Numbered from the stretch's first letter, positions 33,680-44,816 are shown. The stretch: DNA of 64,000 bases from Megalopta genalis (GCF_051020955.1 NC_135013.1:29715302-29779301), one strand, 5' to 3'. Program-made: numbers and translations. The notes: generated by a model from the letters alone, not told the origin.

Positions 33680-33945
33680 ACGAGAGAAAGAGCGAGAAAG
33701 AGAGCGAGAGAGAGCAAGAGAGAGAGAGAGCGCGCAAGGGCGAGGGAGAGCGAAAGAGAGCGAGAGAGCGCGAGAGCGAGAGAGGGCGAAAGAGAGATCG
33801 CGAGAGCGAAAGAGAGAGCGCGAGAGCGAGAAAGAGAGCGAGAGAGAGAGCGAGAGAGCGAAAGAGAGAGAGCGCGCGAGAGAGAGATCGCGAGAGCGAG
33901 GGAGAGCGAAAGAGGGAGCGCGAGAGCGAGTTTCTCGTCTTCGTT
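33626..33945 (+). repeat. 320-bp purine tract, (GA)n with GC interruptions
   Basis: Pure (GA)n at about 33629-33672, then AGAGAGCGAGAG-type units to 33945, almost entirely purine on the + strand apart from isolated C and T. Such polypurine/polypyrimidine tracts can adopt triplex structure and contain GAGA-factor sites (GAGAG). The tract lies in SMG6 intron b. On the minus strand, as a pyrimidine run, it reads as Ser-Leu repeats. Confidence 0.93.
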
Positions 33946-33959
33946 TCTCGTCTTCCCTC

Positions 33960-34036
33960 TGGGCCCTTCGCGTCCCTTCGCATCCCATCGCTTCCCTTCG
34001 CTTCCCTTCGCTTCCCTTCGCTTCCCTTCGCTTCCT
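33960..34036 (+). repeat. 10-bp tandem repeat CTTCGCTTCC
   Basis: About seven copies of a 10-bp unit (CTTCGCTTCC, with early variants CGTCC and CATCC) immediately follow the purine tract. It is pyrimidine-rich on +, so the strand asymmetry switches at about 33945. Confidence 0.9.
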
Positions 34037-34868
34037 CGGGAACCCGAAACTTTCCCGGCGATGCGTTAACGTTCGTGAGCTGACTCGAGGGACAATCAGA
34101 CCTCCATTCTCTAGACCCTTGATTGCCATAAATAGTCATTCGCCGGTGTTCCTTTGCGAGTCGCGAGACGACTGACCTTGAGCAGCCTGCCAAGATCGCT
34201 GGCGCCGCAGTCTGGGTTTGGTAATTGTCAGCTTCCCGGGTGAATACCAATTTGTTGATTATTATGCGGACGGTCTCGGACGTTTTCAAACGGTTGACTT
34301 TTGAACCGCGTGTCCGGGCTGCCAGCACCGTTTCAAACTGTTTCGAAACGAATCTCTTGTGGAATATCTCTTGCGTTTTCTTTTTTTTTCGAAAAATATA
34401 GCGGTAACCGGTTCGTCTCCTGTATCTGATTTTGTACGACGTTCCTCTATGTATTAATGCTTGATCATTCGAACCTTGTCGTCTTTCTTCTTTTTTTATT
34501 TCTTTTGTGTCTTTTTTATACTTTTTTTTATTAAACAATCTTCACGGTGACTCTTTTCATCCGTGTATGCATTATTTGTCGAAAGCGAGTATGAAAAACA
34601 GGAATCAAATATATTCACGTTAAATTGTGATGCAATTCTTTATCTGTGTGACAGAACTATTATAGTTCAATAGAGCAACACTGTTGGAAAAGTTTAACGA
34701 TTAGTACTTATAGCATATGTTGTGCGAACGAAAATATTACATCAGCGACACGTGAAAGCAAAATAGTCGTGAAATGCATCAACAATTGAGTTCATTGGGA
34801 TATGGGACGGAGGAGGAGGGAGGTGAAGTTAGGATACGTTACAAAAGAAATGAAGATTTTTAGAGATA
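34037..34868. other. Stretch without recognised feature
   Basis: Unique intron sequence with T-rich patches near 34380 and 34480-34530. No gene. Confidence 0.5.
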
Positions 34869-35367
34869 CAGTAAATTCTCCCTAATTGACGCGCAGCTTG
34901 GAAACAAGAATGGACAGTATGGGAAGAGGAGATACAATTTTTCGAGCCTTACGGCTCGTTCTTATAGTTCTCGACAATCGATAATTACAGAGTATCACAT
35001 AATTATGTTAACACCCGGAGAGGAGTGATTCCTGAGGTGATTTGAAGTAACTTTTTCCTTAGCGAAAATGCAATCCGCGGCTTCGTTTGCGAGTTATCAA
35101 CGAAAAACACTGACCAATCGGAGTTCCGCCAGAGTACGGCCGATGCCCCGCCCTGGCAACCAGTGCCGCTGCGTCAGATGGCCGGCGCGACGCGGCATTG
35201 GCCGCAAGGGCGGAGCGCCGGACGCACTCGCTCTCCGATTGGTCAACGTTTTTCGTTAATAACTCCTAAACGAAGCCGCGGATTGCATTTTCGCTAAGGA
35301 AAAAGTTACTTCAAATGACCTCAGGATTCGAATAATAGTATCTCCCCTTCCCAGGGAGAATTTACTG
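34869..35367. mobile_element. Family B MITE interrupted by a family A-like core
   Basis: The outer ends CAGTAAATTCTCCCTAATTG (34869) and GGGAGAATTTACTG (ending 35367) are flanked by TA. The left arm reads GGGAAGAGGAGATAC...CGAGCC; the right arm resumes ATTCGAATAATAGTATCTCC. Between them, 35028-35330 is a family A-like palindrome from ATTCCTGAGGTGATTTGAAG to CTTCAAATGACCTCAGGATT, which splits the host element. The insert lacks CAGGGTGTCCC tips. This makes the family B copy older than the insert. Confidence 0.85.
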
Positions 35368-35649
35368 TATTTCGTAATAACAATGCTGACGATCACTACC
35401 GTTACACCATGCTCCTCGAAATATCAGAATTAATAGAACGAATATGCAGAATCTGCAAATCGCGGAGACTCGCATACAAACGATGTCCCCTGTTCGCGGG
35501 CAAAAAAACGTAACGCGACGTTTTACTCGCATTGTCCCCCAAATAGAAATGGTTCCCGGACACACCGGCTAGCTAGCCATTAAGATTCGCGCAAAGCCGA
35601 CGCGTGCCATTTCGCAAATAATAAAGCACCGTCCGCGATTCTGTTGCAG
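35368..35649. other. End of SMG6 intron b
   Basis: No feature beyond a CpG-containing run-up to the acceptor CTGTTGCAG. Confidence 0.6.
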
Positions 35650-35734
35650 GACGGGTCGACAAGAAACGATGACAGAATACTGGCTACGTGCTTGAGCCTC
35701 TGCAAAGCGGGTAACAAAGATCAGGCGAACGCAG
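35650..35734 (+). CDS. SMG6: SMG6 exon c: second catalytic Asp of PIN domain
   Basis: 85 bp encoding DGSTRNDDRILATCLSLCKAGNKDQANA plus one base. NDDRIL matches the NNDDLIL segment of vertebrate SMG6, which contains the second catalytic acid (Asp1353 in human numbering), followed by the conserved LS(C/L)CK helix end. The acceptor is TTGCAG (35644-35649) and the donor is the consensus G|GTAAGT at 35735. It begins in phase 0 after exon b and ends in phase 1. Short and flanked by repeats, so easily missed by automatic prediction. Confidence 0.95.
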
Positions 35735-37695
35735 GTAAGTACGGAGGAAGGGAGCAGCCCGACACGTTTCTAGCCGCGGTGTATAACGTACGCCGGCCGC
35801 GTTTCAACGTTTCCTACGGGCTCTGATAGTGATTAATACCGGGCCGATTGTAATTCTCGTTTACACGCGGATTAACCGTTATCGCGAAGGGGGTAGCGCG
35901 CGTTGCGTTGCCTTGCCGGAGCCGGCGCCCGTTCAGCTTTTATCAGCCGCTATCGCGGTGGCATTTATCAGCCGGCGTACTACTAATTATTCGCTTCTTC
36001 CTGGCCGCGAGAACGACACCTAATGGAATTAGCGTTCCCGGGAGCCGCCGCGGCTAATTGATAACGCGTTAATTGACGATTTATTCGCGATTCGGCTCCC
36101 GGCAGGTTGATAAAACGCGCGACGCGGGAACGGTTGTGGGAACGAGCTTTTTTTTATCGGACCGTAGGGGAGCCTCGATCGTCCGAGCCTCTGATAACCG
36201 AACTCGATGTTATCCAGTTTCACGTGCAAGTAACTCAATCGATGGCGATCCAACCAACTTTGGCTGACGATAACTCCGCGAGAAATCATCGTAAAGTCGT
36301 GACTTTTTTTTTCAATTGAAGCTTGAAATCTCTACTTGAAGATAGTGTTCCTCGATTCTGAGCTCGATGCGCCCTCACCACTGTAACCCTTTGAATGCGA
36401 GGCCATGTTTGTCGTATTAAAAATTGCCGTGTTTGACGAAATTTGCAAAATTTTTAAAGATTTGTAAATTTTTTCGGAGATGCCGTTTGCAGCCGAACGA
36501 AGCTTGATCCTTCTACTTTAATTTAAAAAAAAAGAAACTCGGCTGCGATTTTTTTTCGCATAGTTGCAGCAGTTTGAGGCAACCCTTGTAATTATGAAGT
36601 GGTGAGGATGCGTCGGGCGTATAAAGATAGCCGTAAGGAACTCGTTTAAAAGCTTTAAAAGCAGGAAGAAAAAGCAGAATAGGTTCGTTTAAACAGATTA
36701 GGCTACAGAGGACACGAAATTGATCGCACAGAGATAGTCGTGAGCAGGGCTTGGATGAAACTGTTAAAATATTCAATTGGTTCTGACCTAACAGTTATTT
36801 TTCGACTTGTAACTGTTCCGTTCGACGAAAACAGTTATAAATGCATTGGAACTTTTATTTCGTATATTTATACGTGGACGGAAAATTTGTACTTTATTCG
36901 GAAATGGGGAAAAATTGTAATTGGACAGTTATTCTGCTGTGAAAATGTTAAAAACAATGGTTCTTTATACTTCCCGATTTTCCTTTCGATGTAAGCGTAC
37001 GATAAAATAAGCACAGAAAAATCACTATTTGCACAACAACTAACATTTATCCAGTATCCGTTTCCTTGAGTAATAACTTTGAATATTTTATTCTAAAATA
37101 TCTGTCAAAAAATAAACGATGCTTCAGCATTTTGATCAATCGAATACAAAATAACTGTTAAAATTGAACTTCAACAACAGAATCGCCAACGTCGAAGTTA
37201 ACTTGAAACAGAAAAAGGAATAATTCGGAATTTAACCTTTTCGCACTCGAGGCCATTCTATTTCTAAGTCCAAAATACTTTCTTAATTACTACGACCCGC
37301 AGCATTTCCATTTTATACGATCCAGTCCATTTTATGCGTGCGAAATTCAGTCTTGCGACTCTTACGGCAGTTTTAAAAATATAAACAAATTCGACAATGT
37401 GAGAAATGACTTTAAAACGCGACCTAACAATTTTTAGCGATGCCTCGCAGTCACGACCGGAGTGCAAAAGGTTAAATGATCCCTAAGCGACTTCCATTAA
37501 TAAAAGTTTACAGTCGAATTCGAGCCCTGGTCGCGTGGACTGCTCGAAAACGTGAGATCGTGCGTCATTCGTAGATCGGAATCTGGAACGGTCCGGAACA
37601 GATCGTCCGAAGTTAGACAGAAACGAAACCGTTCCCACGCGTAACAAAACCCGATCGATCCCGGCTGACCCCGGACGATTCCTGTGTGCCAACAG
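35735..37695 (+). other. SMG6 intron c, about 2.0 kb
   Basis: GTAAGT to the CCAACAG acceptor at 37689-37695. The first 350 bp are CpG-rich, the rest AT-rich. A family C MITE lies at 37232-37475. A single family C-like end (ACCCTTTGAATGCGAGGCC) occurs at about 36387 without a partner. No exon seen. Confidence 0.93.
37232..37475. mobile_element. Family C MITE (TTAA-flanked), 244 bp
   Basis: Left end TTAACCTTTTCGCACTCGAG; right end GGAGTGCAAAAGGTTAA; TTAA on both sides. The ends resemble those of the element at 12931-13135 (TTAACCNTTTGCACTCGAG). The interior is AT-rich and non-coding. It sits about 220 bp upstream of the last SMG6 exon without touching the splice site. Confidence 0.8.
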
Positions 37696-37832
37696 AAGAG
37701 AGCCAGCCGAGGCGTCTGCGGCGAGAGGTGGTCCTTTTAACGGAGGACAGGAACCTGAGGGTGAAGGCCCTGGCGAGAGACGTTCCTGTCAGAGAGGTGC
37801 CCGACTTCATGCAATGGGCCGGCCTCGGCTGA
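37696..37832 (+). CDS. SMG6: SMG6 terminal exon d: end of PIN domain and stop
   Basis: Joins exon c through a split Glu codon and encodes REVVLLTEDRNLRVKAL, ARDVPVREVPDFMQWAGLG and then TGA at 37830-37832. LLT(D/E)DRNLRVKAL is the hallmark of the SMG6 PIN C-terminus and holds the third catalytic acid (Asp1392 in human SMG6). Here the acidic pair is Glu-Asp where human has Asp-Asp. The end FMQWAGLG-stop matches the usual length of the protein, so the C-terminus is complete. All three PIN acids are therefore present and the domain should be active. Acceptor CCAACAG at 37689-37695. Confidence 0.96.
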
Positions 37833-38100
37833 GACGTTTCATCAACCAGACCCACCCGTTAACGAAAAATCTCCCGTTACCCCCGCCGAGAAAATTTCGA
37901 CCAGCAAACAGCCCGCAGCAGCAGCCGCAGCCGCAACAAGAACCAGCAAGACCAAAAGCACAGCGCGGAAGACAGACAAAGAGGAAGGAGATATAGAACC
38001 AGATAGATAGATAGAAAGGGAGAAAGAGAGAGAGGGTGAGAGAGAGGGAGAGAGAGAGAGAGCTTGACGGATGAAGTAAGGAAATAAAAAAGAGGATGTC
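37833..38100 (+). other. SMG6 3' UTR (minimum)
   Basis: Follows the SMG6 stop. Rich in CAGCAG/CAACAAGA words, then GATAGATAGATAG and a (GA)n run at 38014-38062. The true end is unknown; insect transcripts often use several sites. Confidence 0.6.
38083..38088 (+). terminator. Candidate SMG6 polyadenylation signal AATAAA
   Basis: First canonical AATAAA after the stop, about 250 bp downstream, followed by GATGTC and TGTCATCG within 10-30 bp. Position fits a short 3' UTR, but only the hexamer supports it. Confidence 0.35.
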
Positions 38101-38585
38101 TCGCGAGTAGATGTCATCGCGCTCTCCCAATCGTGGCCGATCAGCCGTCACGTAAGTTCGTCCCGATTGTCGAGGTGGCTAGCTTATTCTTATCTGCGCG
38201 ACGGCGATGATGACGACGATGACGACGATGAGGCGGCGTCGCGTTTTTTTCCACGACAAATGTTACTTACCTTCGAGCGCGAACCACAAGGAGAGAGACA
38301 GAGAGGGAGACCACGGATCGTAGGAATCGTACGCGAGACAGGCGGCGAATGGTCTCTTCTACGAAACGAGAGGATCGGCTCTCGAGGGCTGCGAGATCAT
38401 CTCGGCTCTGCGAGACGGTTCCCATCCCTCGAGTCGGAGGCTAGGCCGCCGGGGCTGAGGCTCCTTTCGCGCGAAACACAGCGGAAATTCGGTGACAGGC
38501 GACGAACGGTTAGTTAATGATGGACAGGAGAAACGGTGACTGAGCGGTGAGATGGCGAGGAGAGAGTTGCGAGATCAGAGAAAGC

Positions 38586-38622
<37 letters not shown>

Positions 38623-40337
38623 GACAGAGAGACAGAGGAAGAGAGAGAGGCGTCGGTATTTTTACACGTAACGAATATTTTTTGGTTGATTTTATCGACG
38701 ACGGCCCGCCCCCGCGGACTCGTCCTTTTTTTGTGTACCTTCCTTTTATCATGTTTGTAACGATCTACACACGTATACACATATATATATCTACATGTAT
38801 ATATTTGTACGCACTTTTGAATATTGTATAGGCCGTATGCGGTCGTTGGAGGATGCGCACGGAATCCGGTGTATACGTCCGCGTGTTGTTTGCCCTTTCC
38901 TTTTTTGTTCTCTTTTATTTGTTTCCTTCCCTCCCCCCACCCCTCCCCTTTTTTCTTTGTTCTTTTAATGCCGTCCTTAGCGAACCTCGTACCGAATGGT
39001 TCTCGGATCAACGTTCCTTTCGTCGATTTATCTTCCGGCCTTTATCTTTTCGCGCGACCGTTTTCGAGCTCTGCGAAGCAGTTTTTCCTGGTTTTTAATC
39101 GTTTTCATCCGCGCGCGCGCCGTTTGCTCCAATTCTCGCGATCGGTCTCCGTTTCGTGGACGTTCTTCTAGCTTTCCTTTTCTTTGGTTTTAAACCCCTC
39201 GCGGACAACTCACGGATCGTCGGCCGCGAATCATGGATTCGCCACAGTCGAATTCGCACGATCCGGAATCGTGGGCACTTTTGAAACGAGACGCGGCTTC
39301 GACCGATGAAGCAAGCTTTCGTCGCGCCATTTCATTGTTGTGTTCAGATGGCTGAAGGAAGTATCGGTGTGTCCCCCCGAGTAAACCGACGACAGATCGA
39401 GTAATCCACACTATTCGGCCCGAAGCCTGTGCTCTCGCTAGGCGACGACAGGTGACATCGGGCGCACGTTTCTCTCGAACAGCGTGAACGCGTGTCGGAT
39501 CCGATTGCTATCGTTGTTAGTGGTGATTTACTCGTCGATACACTTAGTATTATTTATTTATCGAGTAGCCGAATGTTCCACCGTTTACTCATCGAATTAT
39601 CGAAGCGATACTCAGGTTTTTTCTTCAGACTAGCAACATTCGTCTCCAAGACATGCTTATAAATCGTTTCGGCATCGCTCGCATGAATGCTGCGAACGCC
39701 GGCTGGTTTTTAACGTAATTAAGGTAATTTGCCCGATTGCTTTTACGCGAGAACATAGATCAAACGTGACGAAATATAACATAAAATAGTCCCTAAGCTG
39801 CGTTTTAAAGTAAATCACCGTACAATATAGTCATTTTAACAGCCGATTTCGTCGAGATTGGAATCCCGAGCGATCGCCCCGGATCGTCAAACTGCCACGT
39901 AGACTTTTATTTTCTTTCCTTCTTTCTTTCTTTCAACAACGTCTGAACATCGAACGCGAAAGCTTAGAAGAACCCCTCGATCCGTGAGCCGTCGACGAGA
40001 ACAGTTTTAAATACTCTTTTATAGTGATTTACACGCCGTAGGCGTGTCAGAGCCGTACAAGGAGGACGCATCTTTTACTGCACAAAACAGAGCGGCAGCA
40101 TTTTAAACGAGCACGAGTTCACGCGTTCGAAATGGAATCAATTTGACGACAATTTGCCGACGAGTTTCGGAGCCATGACGTACGAGGTCCGAGAAGATCC
40201 TCGACGTTCTCCCGGCGATTGCGCGCGTGTCCTTGCCCAGCACGGATGCGACCGCGCGAATTTTCCATCGTGATGACACAGGTGACACGTCGGACACGGG
40301 AGCGTGGCCACCGCGAGATCCGAAATGTCGCTAATTA
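38101..40337. other. Downstream stretch without recognised gene
   Basis: Contains a GAC/GAT trinucleotide run at 38201-38235, a (GA)n microsatellite at about 38586-38650, and CpG-rich sequence at 38980-39480. Frames such as 38514-39011 minus and 38824-39171 plus are repeat- or composition-driven. It may include further SMG6 3' UTR. Confidence 0.5.
38586..38650 (+). repeat. (GA)n microsatellite
   Basis: GAGAGA run of about 36 bp followed by imperfect GACAGAGAG units. Confidence 0.9.
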
Positions 40338-40548
40338 CGGTAAATTCTCCGCAATTCGCGCTCAAATTCTGCACAAAAATGGGCAATTTCGAAAGGGGAG
40401 TCGCGACTATTCGAGCTTCGCGGCTCGTTTTTGTAGTCACCGATTAAGAAACAACGATGAAAAACGACCTGCGAGAGGCTCGAACAATCTCCTCTTCCAA
40501 AATCGTCGATTTTTGTGCACAATCTGAGCGCGAATTGGGGAGTAGTAA
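40338..40548. mobile_element. Family B foldback MITE, diverged
   Basis: Left arm: CGGTAAATTCTCCGCAATTC, GCACAAAAATGGGCAATTTC, CGAGCTTCGCGGCTCG. The right arm returns AGGCTCGAACAATCTCCTC, AAAATCGTCGATTTTTGTGC and GAGCGCGAATTGGGGAG. The last few bases of the right tip are not recognisable. The two arms are each disguised as short open frames. Confidence 0.78.
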
Positions 40549-40590
40549 TCTTGCGCGGCGAGACACGGTTCCTTTTCGTCGGCGACGTTC

Positions 40591-41112
40591 ACGCCATCTT
40601 GTCGGAAGCTGGCGTTCTTGGCCGGCCATATTGGCGCACGCTGGGAACATCATTTCTCCTCGTTCTTTCCAAACACAAGGTCAGTTTCTCAGATCTTTGC
40701 TGTAAAGTGAATGAAATTACCTTGTTAAATTCGGCGTTATTTGTCCGCCGTGTTGAAATTCACAGTATTCCAATTTTCTCGGTGACATTATACTCCCTTT
40801 CTTTGAATCGTTACGCAAGTATCGTTTGATCAGTGAAATTCAGAATGTTGTCTTCAATTTCGCAACGTTAGATTCGTCGATTATGATGATATATTTCTCG
40901 ACGGCCATTATCGATGTCCTCGAGGCTGGCACCGAATGTTTCAACGATTAAATTAGCTTTCATATTGATCTAGATTTTTTGCAATGAATTCAGATTTTCC
41001 GATCTATTATCATCGCTCTATTGCCATTAGATCGCTACAATTTCGGCCGTTTCGGTGAGAACCAAAATGGCGTCCGCGCAGCCGACGGCATTTTCGAGCC
41101 GCAAACGCCATT
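40591..41112. promoter_or_regulatory. Cluster of YY1/Pho-like GCCAT motifs
   Basis: CGCCATCTTG (40592-40601) is a strong match to the YY1/Pleiohomeotic site. GGCCATATTGGCG follows at about 40623, CAAAATGGCG at 41063, and AACGCCATTTCG at about 41105. Sites of this type mark some housekeeping promoters and Polycomb response elements. AAG|GTCAGT at about 40678 could be a non-coding exon donor. There is no gene to attach it to, so this is a suggestion only. Confidence 0.25.
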
Positions 41113-43277
41113 TCGCGACTAACGCTGGCCGGTCGTCGGCGAACCAGCGCATGCACGAGGATTAAGCAATTCCCAATTAACGCTTAATAATCGAGATCGA
41201 CGATTGCGGTCGTTGCACGACTGTCCTTTCGTCGATCAGAGAAATGCGTACACCGTTGGTGGAGTTCACAGGCTTCGAGTATCAGAACGGAAATCGCGAC
41301 AGATTCTCAAGATCGAATTGCAGAACGGTTTTTCGAATTTTCCGGCGAGAACCTTCGTTTCTTCATCCTCCGCGATCCACACTTTTCCCGTAATCCTCTC
41401 GAGTACGCCGTCATTATCGATCGTCTATCGAACTCGAATAACTCGGCGTAAATGATACGTTACTAATAAAATGTCGGAATTATACGCGCACGTTATACAC
41501 ATAGGGATACAGTTTTCAAGGTCACTATGGATTGCAGAGACCACGGAATCGAGTAAGATCGAGGATCGACTGTTGCACATAATTAGCGGGTTCACTATTA
41601 TGTATATTTAGGTACATGCTACAAGCATCGTTTGTAGAATTAAGATTTTTCTAAATTTTAATTTTCAGCGTAACACTTTTCTGCTCTCACACACAGTATT
41701 CCCTCTTGACATAACCCTTCGTTGCACGATTTATGCTTCTTAGCTTGAACACGGATGTTTCGCGAAAAATCACGAAATTATTGATCATGCGTTCGAGTCC
41801 GATTTCGATAGCGTTTTCATCGAAACGCGTCCGAGAGTTTCATGTGTGCAACAGTCTCGCAGTCGTCGACCGACTGCCGATGTTCGCGCGATCACTTTAA
41901 TCGATTTTTCCATCGGTAGATCGATCGATCTCTCGACAGACGAAACTGACAGGTACCAAAAATCATCCAAAAAAAAAAAAGAAGAAATCCGAATTCGCAT
42001 CAAGATACGAACTACGAAACGTTGCCTCGCGTTAGATCGAGACGGTAATCGGATCGCGTAGCATCGCATCGCGATCGATCAACGAACGAACATCGATGAT
42101 CCACGGGAACGAAAAAGTCCTCTCACAATCATCGACTATAATACGCGCGCATTGCACCGGGTCTGCGTTTCTCCATTGTCCGCGATTTTCACGAATTTTC
42201 CAGAGATAGCTGCTAATCTACGCGTTAACGGAGATCCATCGATGCTTGCATGATTTCGTAGGATCCAGAATGAGTGTCCGGCGCGATCGTGACGTTGCTC
42301 GATCGAATTTCGAAGATCGATGCTTTGCAGGGGATCGGAATCAAGACCGGAAAATCGACACGGAAAGGTTACACGGTCGAAGGTAAAACGTTCGCCGATC
42401 TTCGCGTCGATGTTGGGAACACTGGCGCGATCCAGATACGATAATAATCGCGGAGGATCGATCGTTGATCGATCGGATCGGTCGCCGGGCAGATTCGCTG
42501 CGATTCATTCCTAGTAGAAGGATCGATGCGTCGATCCGCGATCAACGAAACGATTCTCCCGATTTTTCCGATTTTCGCGTGGAATCGATTTCGAACTTTG
42601 ACCTCGGTTGTCGAACGAATTCTCGGCGAACTGTCTGCACGATCGTTGTCTTGTTCGATCAGATTCGTCGAACCTGCTGGCGCGATGCTGTCCGGATTGC
42701 TCGAGGCCCACTGTTGAACGAGAACCATTGAAATAACGACAAAACACTAGCAACTTAGCACTTCCTAGCAAATTAATATTTATTAACAGGAACACCGCTT
42801 CGACGATTCTATCCTCCATTCGTGTTGCCGGCGAACGCGTCCTTTGTCGGTCCTTCGAACTCGTTTGGCCGAGCTGTATATCCTTCGTAATGATCGCACG
42901 TCGATTATTAATTACGTTACGTCGTGTATTAATCGCATTAATCGCCCTGGTCCTCAAGATCTTCAATTTTTATCAAATCTCCGATGCAATCTCGGTGTCG
43001 AGGACTCGCGAACCGACGAGTTCGTACTCTCGGTGATTTCGCGCATGCACAGGGTGACGGATAATTTACGGTGCGAAGGGAAATTTACGAACCTGTTCGC
43101 TCTATCATCGGAAGAAATGGTCGAGGGATCGGCTTCGCGGAACACACCGTTCGGGGATCGATTACTTTGGATCGTTCCTGCTGGTCATTTTTTTTTCAAT
43201 TCAATGTACACGGAGTTTCCAGCTGTGCCGTGGATTGCGAATGTTCTGTGCGACAGTGAAAATGCGCGAAACGTGGG

Positions 43278-43278
<1 letters not shown>
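41113..43278. other. Stretch without recognised gene; GATCGATC-rich
   Basis: CpG-rich DNA with frequent GATCGAT/TCGATC words between about 41860 and 42560, which keep several frames open on both strands. The longest, 42844-43389 plus (ending in the GA run), has no ATG near its start, no recognised motif, and antisense competitors. No gene called. Confidence 0.5.

Positions 43279-43326
<48 letters not shown>
43279..43326 (+). repeat. (GA)n microsatellite
   Basis: Uninterrupted GA run of about 46 bp. Confidence 0.95.
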
Positions 43327-43328
<2 letters not shown>

Positions 43329-44450
43329 AACTGCGACGTGTTCTATTTTTCGACAAAGATGTAGTTACTTAACGATCCCTAGCGATTAATCAATTCGTTT
43401 TTGGTGCGAGTGTGAGAAAGCGGCGGAATACGTGAGAGAACCGGGTGGTGAACAGACAAAAAACAATTATAGAAACGTACATGTATAGGTAACTTAAACA
43501 CTTCGTGCTTATATTCTGTTTCCTCTTCGTTTCTTCTGTTCGTTTTTTTTTCTTTTTTTTTTCTCTTTTTTAATTTCGTAATTTAGTCGTAACACCACTG
43601 CTATTATTAATATTATACTTTTATCATATAGGACGTATACGTTAATCCATTGTCACATACGATCGGCTGGCCGTTGTTATACGTGTTGTTCGCTCTTATT
43701 CTCCTTTGGCCGATGAAGATAAGAACGGTTCGGGAAAGCGCGGTGGAGTCGCGCGAATGGATTCAATGATTCCTAACAAAAAAGAAAAAGAAGATCCTTT
43801 TACACCGCGTATAGAACAACTCTGACCGAGCTCCGATTTATTGTCCTTTTTTCTTTCACGGCACCCACGCAATTCGTAAACGATCGCTTGCTTACGGCTA
43901 AGAGATACACCCGTGTACTCGTTCGTTAACATTTCCTAAGAATCGCGGGAAAGGAATCGATTTTTCCGCAAAAATTCAATTTCTTCTCCCGTATCTTCTT
44001 ATCCCGTAGTTGTATTTATATCGCTTTCAGTCGATTTCGCCAATGTTCCCCCATGAGAGTTCTTTTATTCCAGGATGTAAAAAATGTAGATTCTTTCTTG
44101 TACACTTATATCCTGTCCAGTTTGTTATATACATACATACATACATACATACATACATACATACATACATACATACATACATACACACATACGTATACAT
44201 ACATATACATATATATATAATATACATATTATAATTAGTAAATATTTTTATCATTTTACTAGATATTAATTACTTTCTTGAAATGACGATTTAGTGTTCA
44301 GTGTTTCGTGCTCTTGCTCACACAATGTATTCTCGGTAATCTTCTAGCGACAAGTTCGCTCCTCCACCGGAACTATTCAACGACGCGCGATTCCTTCTGC
44401 TCGTACGTTTGCTGCAAAATTCTCGCGGGACATCATCCGGCCGAGATATA
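43327..44450. other. Stretch without recognised gene; (CATA)n microsatellite
   Basis: T-rich run at 43540-43575. Tetranucleotide (ATAC)n at about 44131-44190, continuing as CATATA words to 44225. Otherwise unremarkable. Confidence 0.6.
44131..44225. repeat. (ATAC)n microsatellite
   Basis: About 14 ATAC/CATA units, then degenerate CATATA sequence. The + frame reads as Tyr-Ile-His-Thr repeats, an artefact. Confidence 0.95.
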
Positions 44451-44816
44451 CAGGATGTCCCAAAAATGTCTCGCAATCCGAAAGTGGCGGGTTCCTCGGG
44501 TCATTCGAAGCAACTTTTTCCTTTACAAAATTTTCCTCCGAGGCGCCGTTAACGAGTTATTAACGGAGAACAGTGACCAATGAGAGGCGAGCTCGGCTGG
44601 CGCGAGGCGACCGAGCCAATGAGACGGAACTAGGCTTCGTGCGCTGGTTGGCTGGGCCGCCTCGCGTCAGTCGTACTCGATTCTTATTGGTCACTGTTTT
44701 TCGTTGATAACTCGTTAACGGTGCGTCGGAGAACATTTTTGTAAAGGAAGAAGTTGCTTCAAATGATCCGAGGAACCCGCCGCTTCCGGATTGCGAGACA
44801 TTTTTGGGACACTCTG
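44451..44816. mobile_element. Family A foldback MITE
   Basis: CAGGATGTCCCAAAAATGTC to GGGACACTCTG, with TA flanks, 366 bp. The arms contain GTTAACGAGTTATTAACGGA, CAGTGACCAATGAGAGGC and TATTGGTCACTGTTTTTCG. The left tip has one change (CAGGATG) from CAGGGTG. Orientation of the GC-rich centre is inverted relative to the 19.5 kb copy. Confidence 0.88.

Larger units (their letters stand above)
32028..35649 (+). other. SMG6 intron b, about 3.6 kb
   Basis: From GTAAGG to the TTGCAG acceptor at 35644-35649. It holds a long purine tract, a CTTCGCTTCC repeat and a family B MITE containing a family A-like core. 32028-33060 is AT-rich with nothing recognised. The 336-codon + frame at 33073-34083 and the 307-codon minus frame at 33615-34538 run through the GA tract and are not credible genes. 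Confidence 0.93.

Noticed and set aside
33073..34083. 336-codon + frame and the opposing 307-codon minus frame (33615-34538)
   Set aside because: Both run through the GA/CT tract and read as Arg-Glu or Ser-Leu repeats; no domain, and they lie inside SMG6 intron b.
36384..36520. Possible family C MITE starting ACCCTTTGAATGCGAGGCC
   Set aside because: Only one end is recognisable, with no TTAA and no matching right end nearby.
41067..41166. Short ATG frame of about 32 codons at CAAAATGGCG
   Set aside because: Good start context but no recognised peptide, no adjoining exon, and the word is equally explained as a YY1-type site.
42844..43389. 181-codon + frame ending in a GA microsatellite
   Set aside because: It starts at a TTG and not an ATG, has no recognised family, overlaps minus frames and ends in Arg-Glu repeats.
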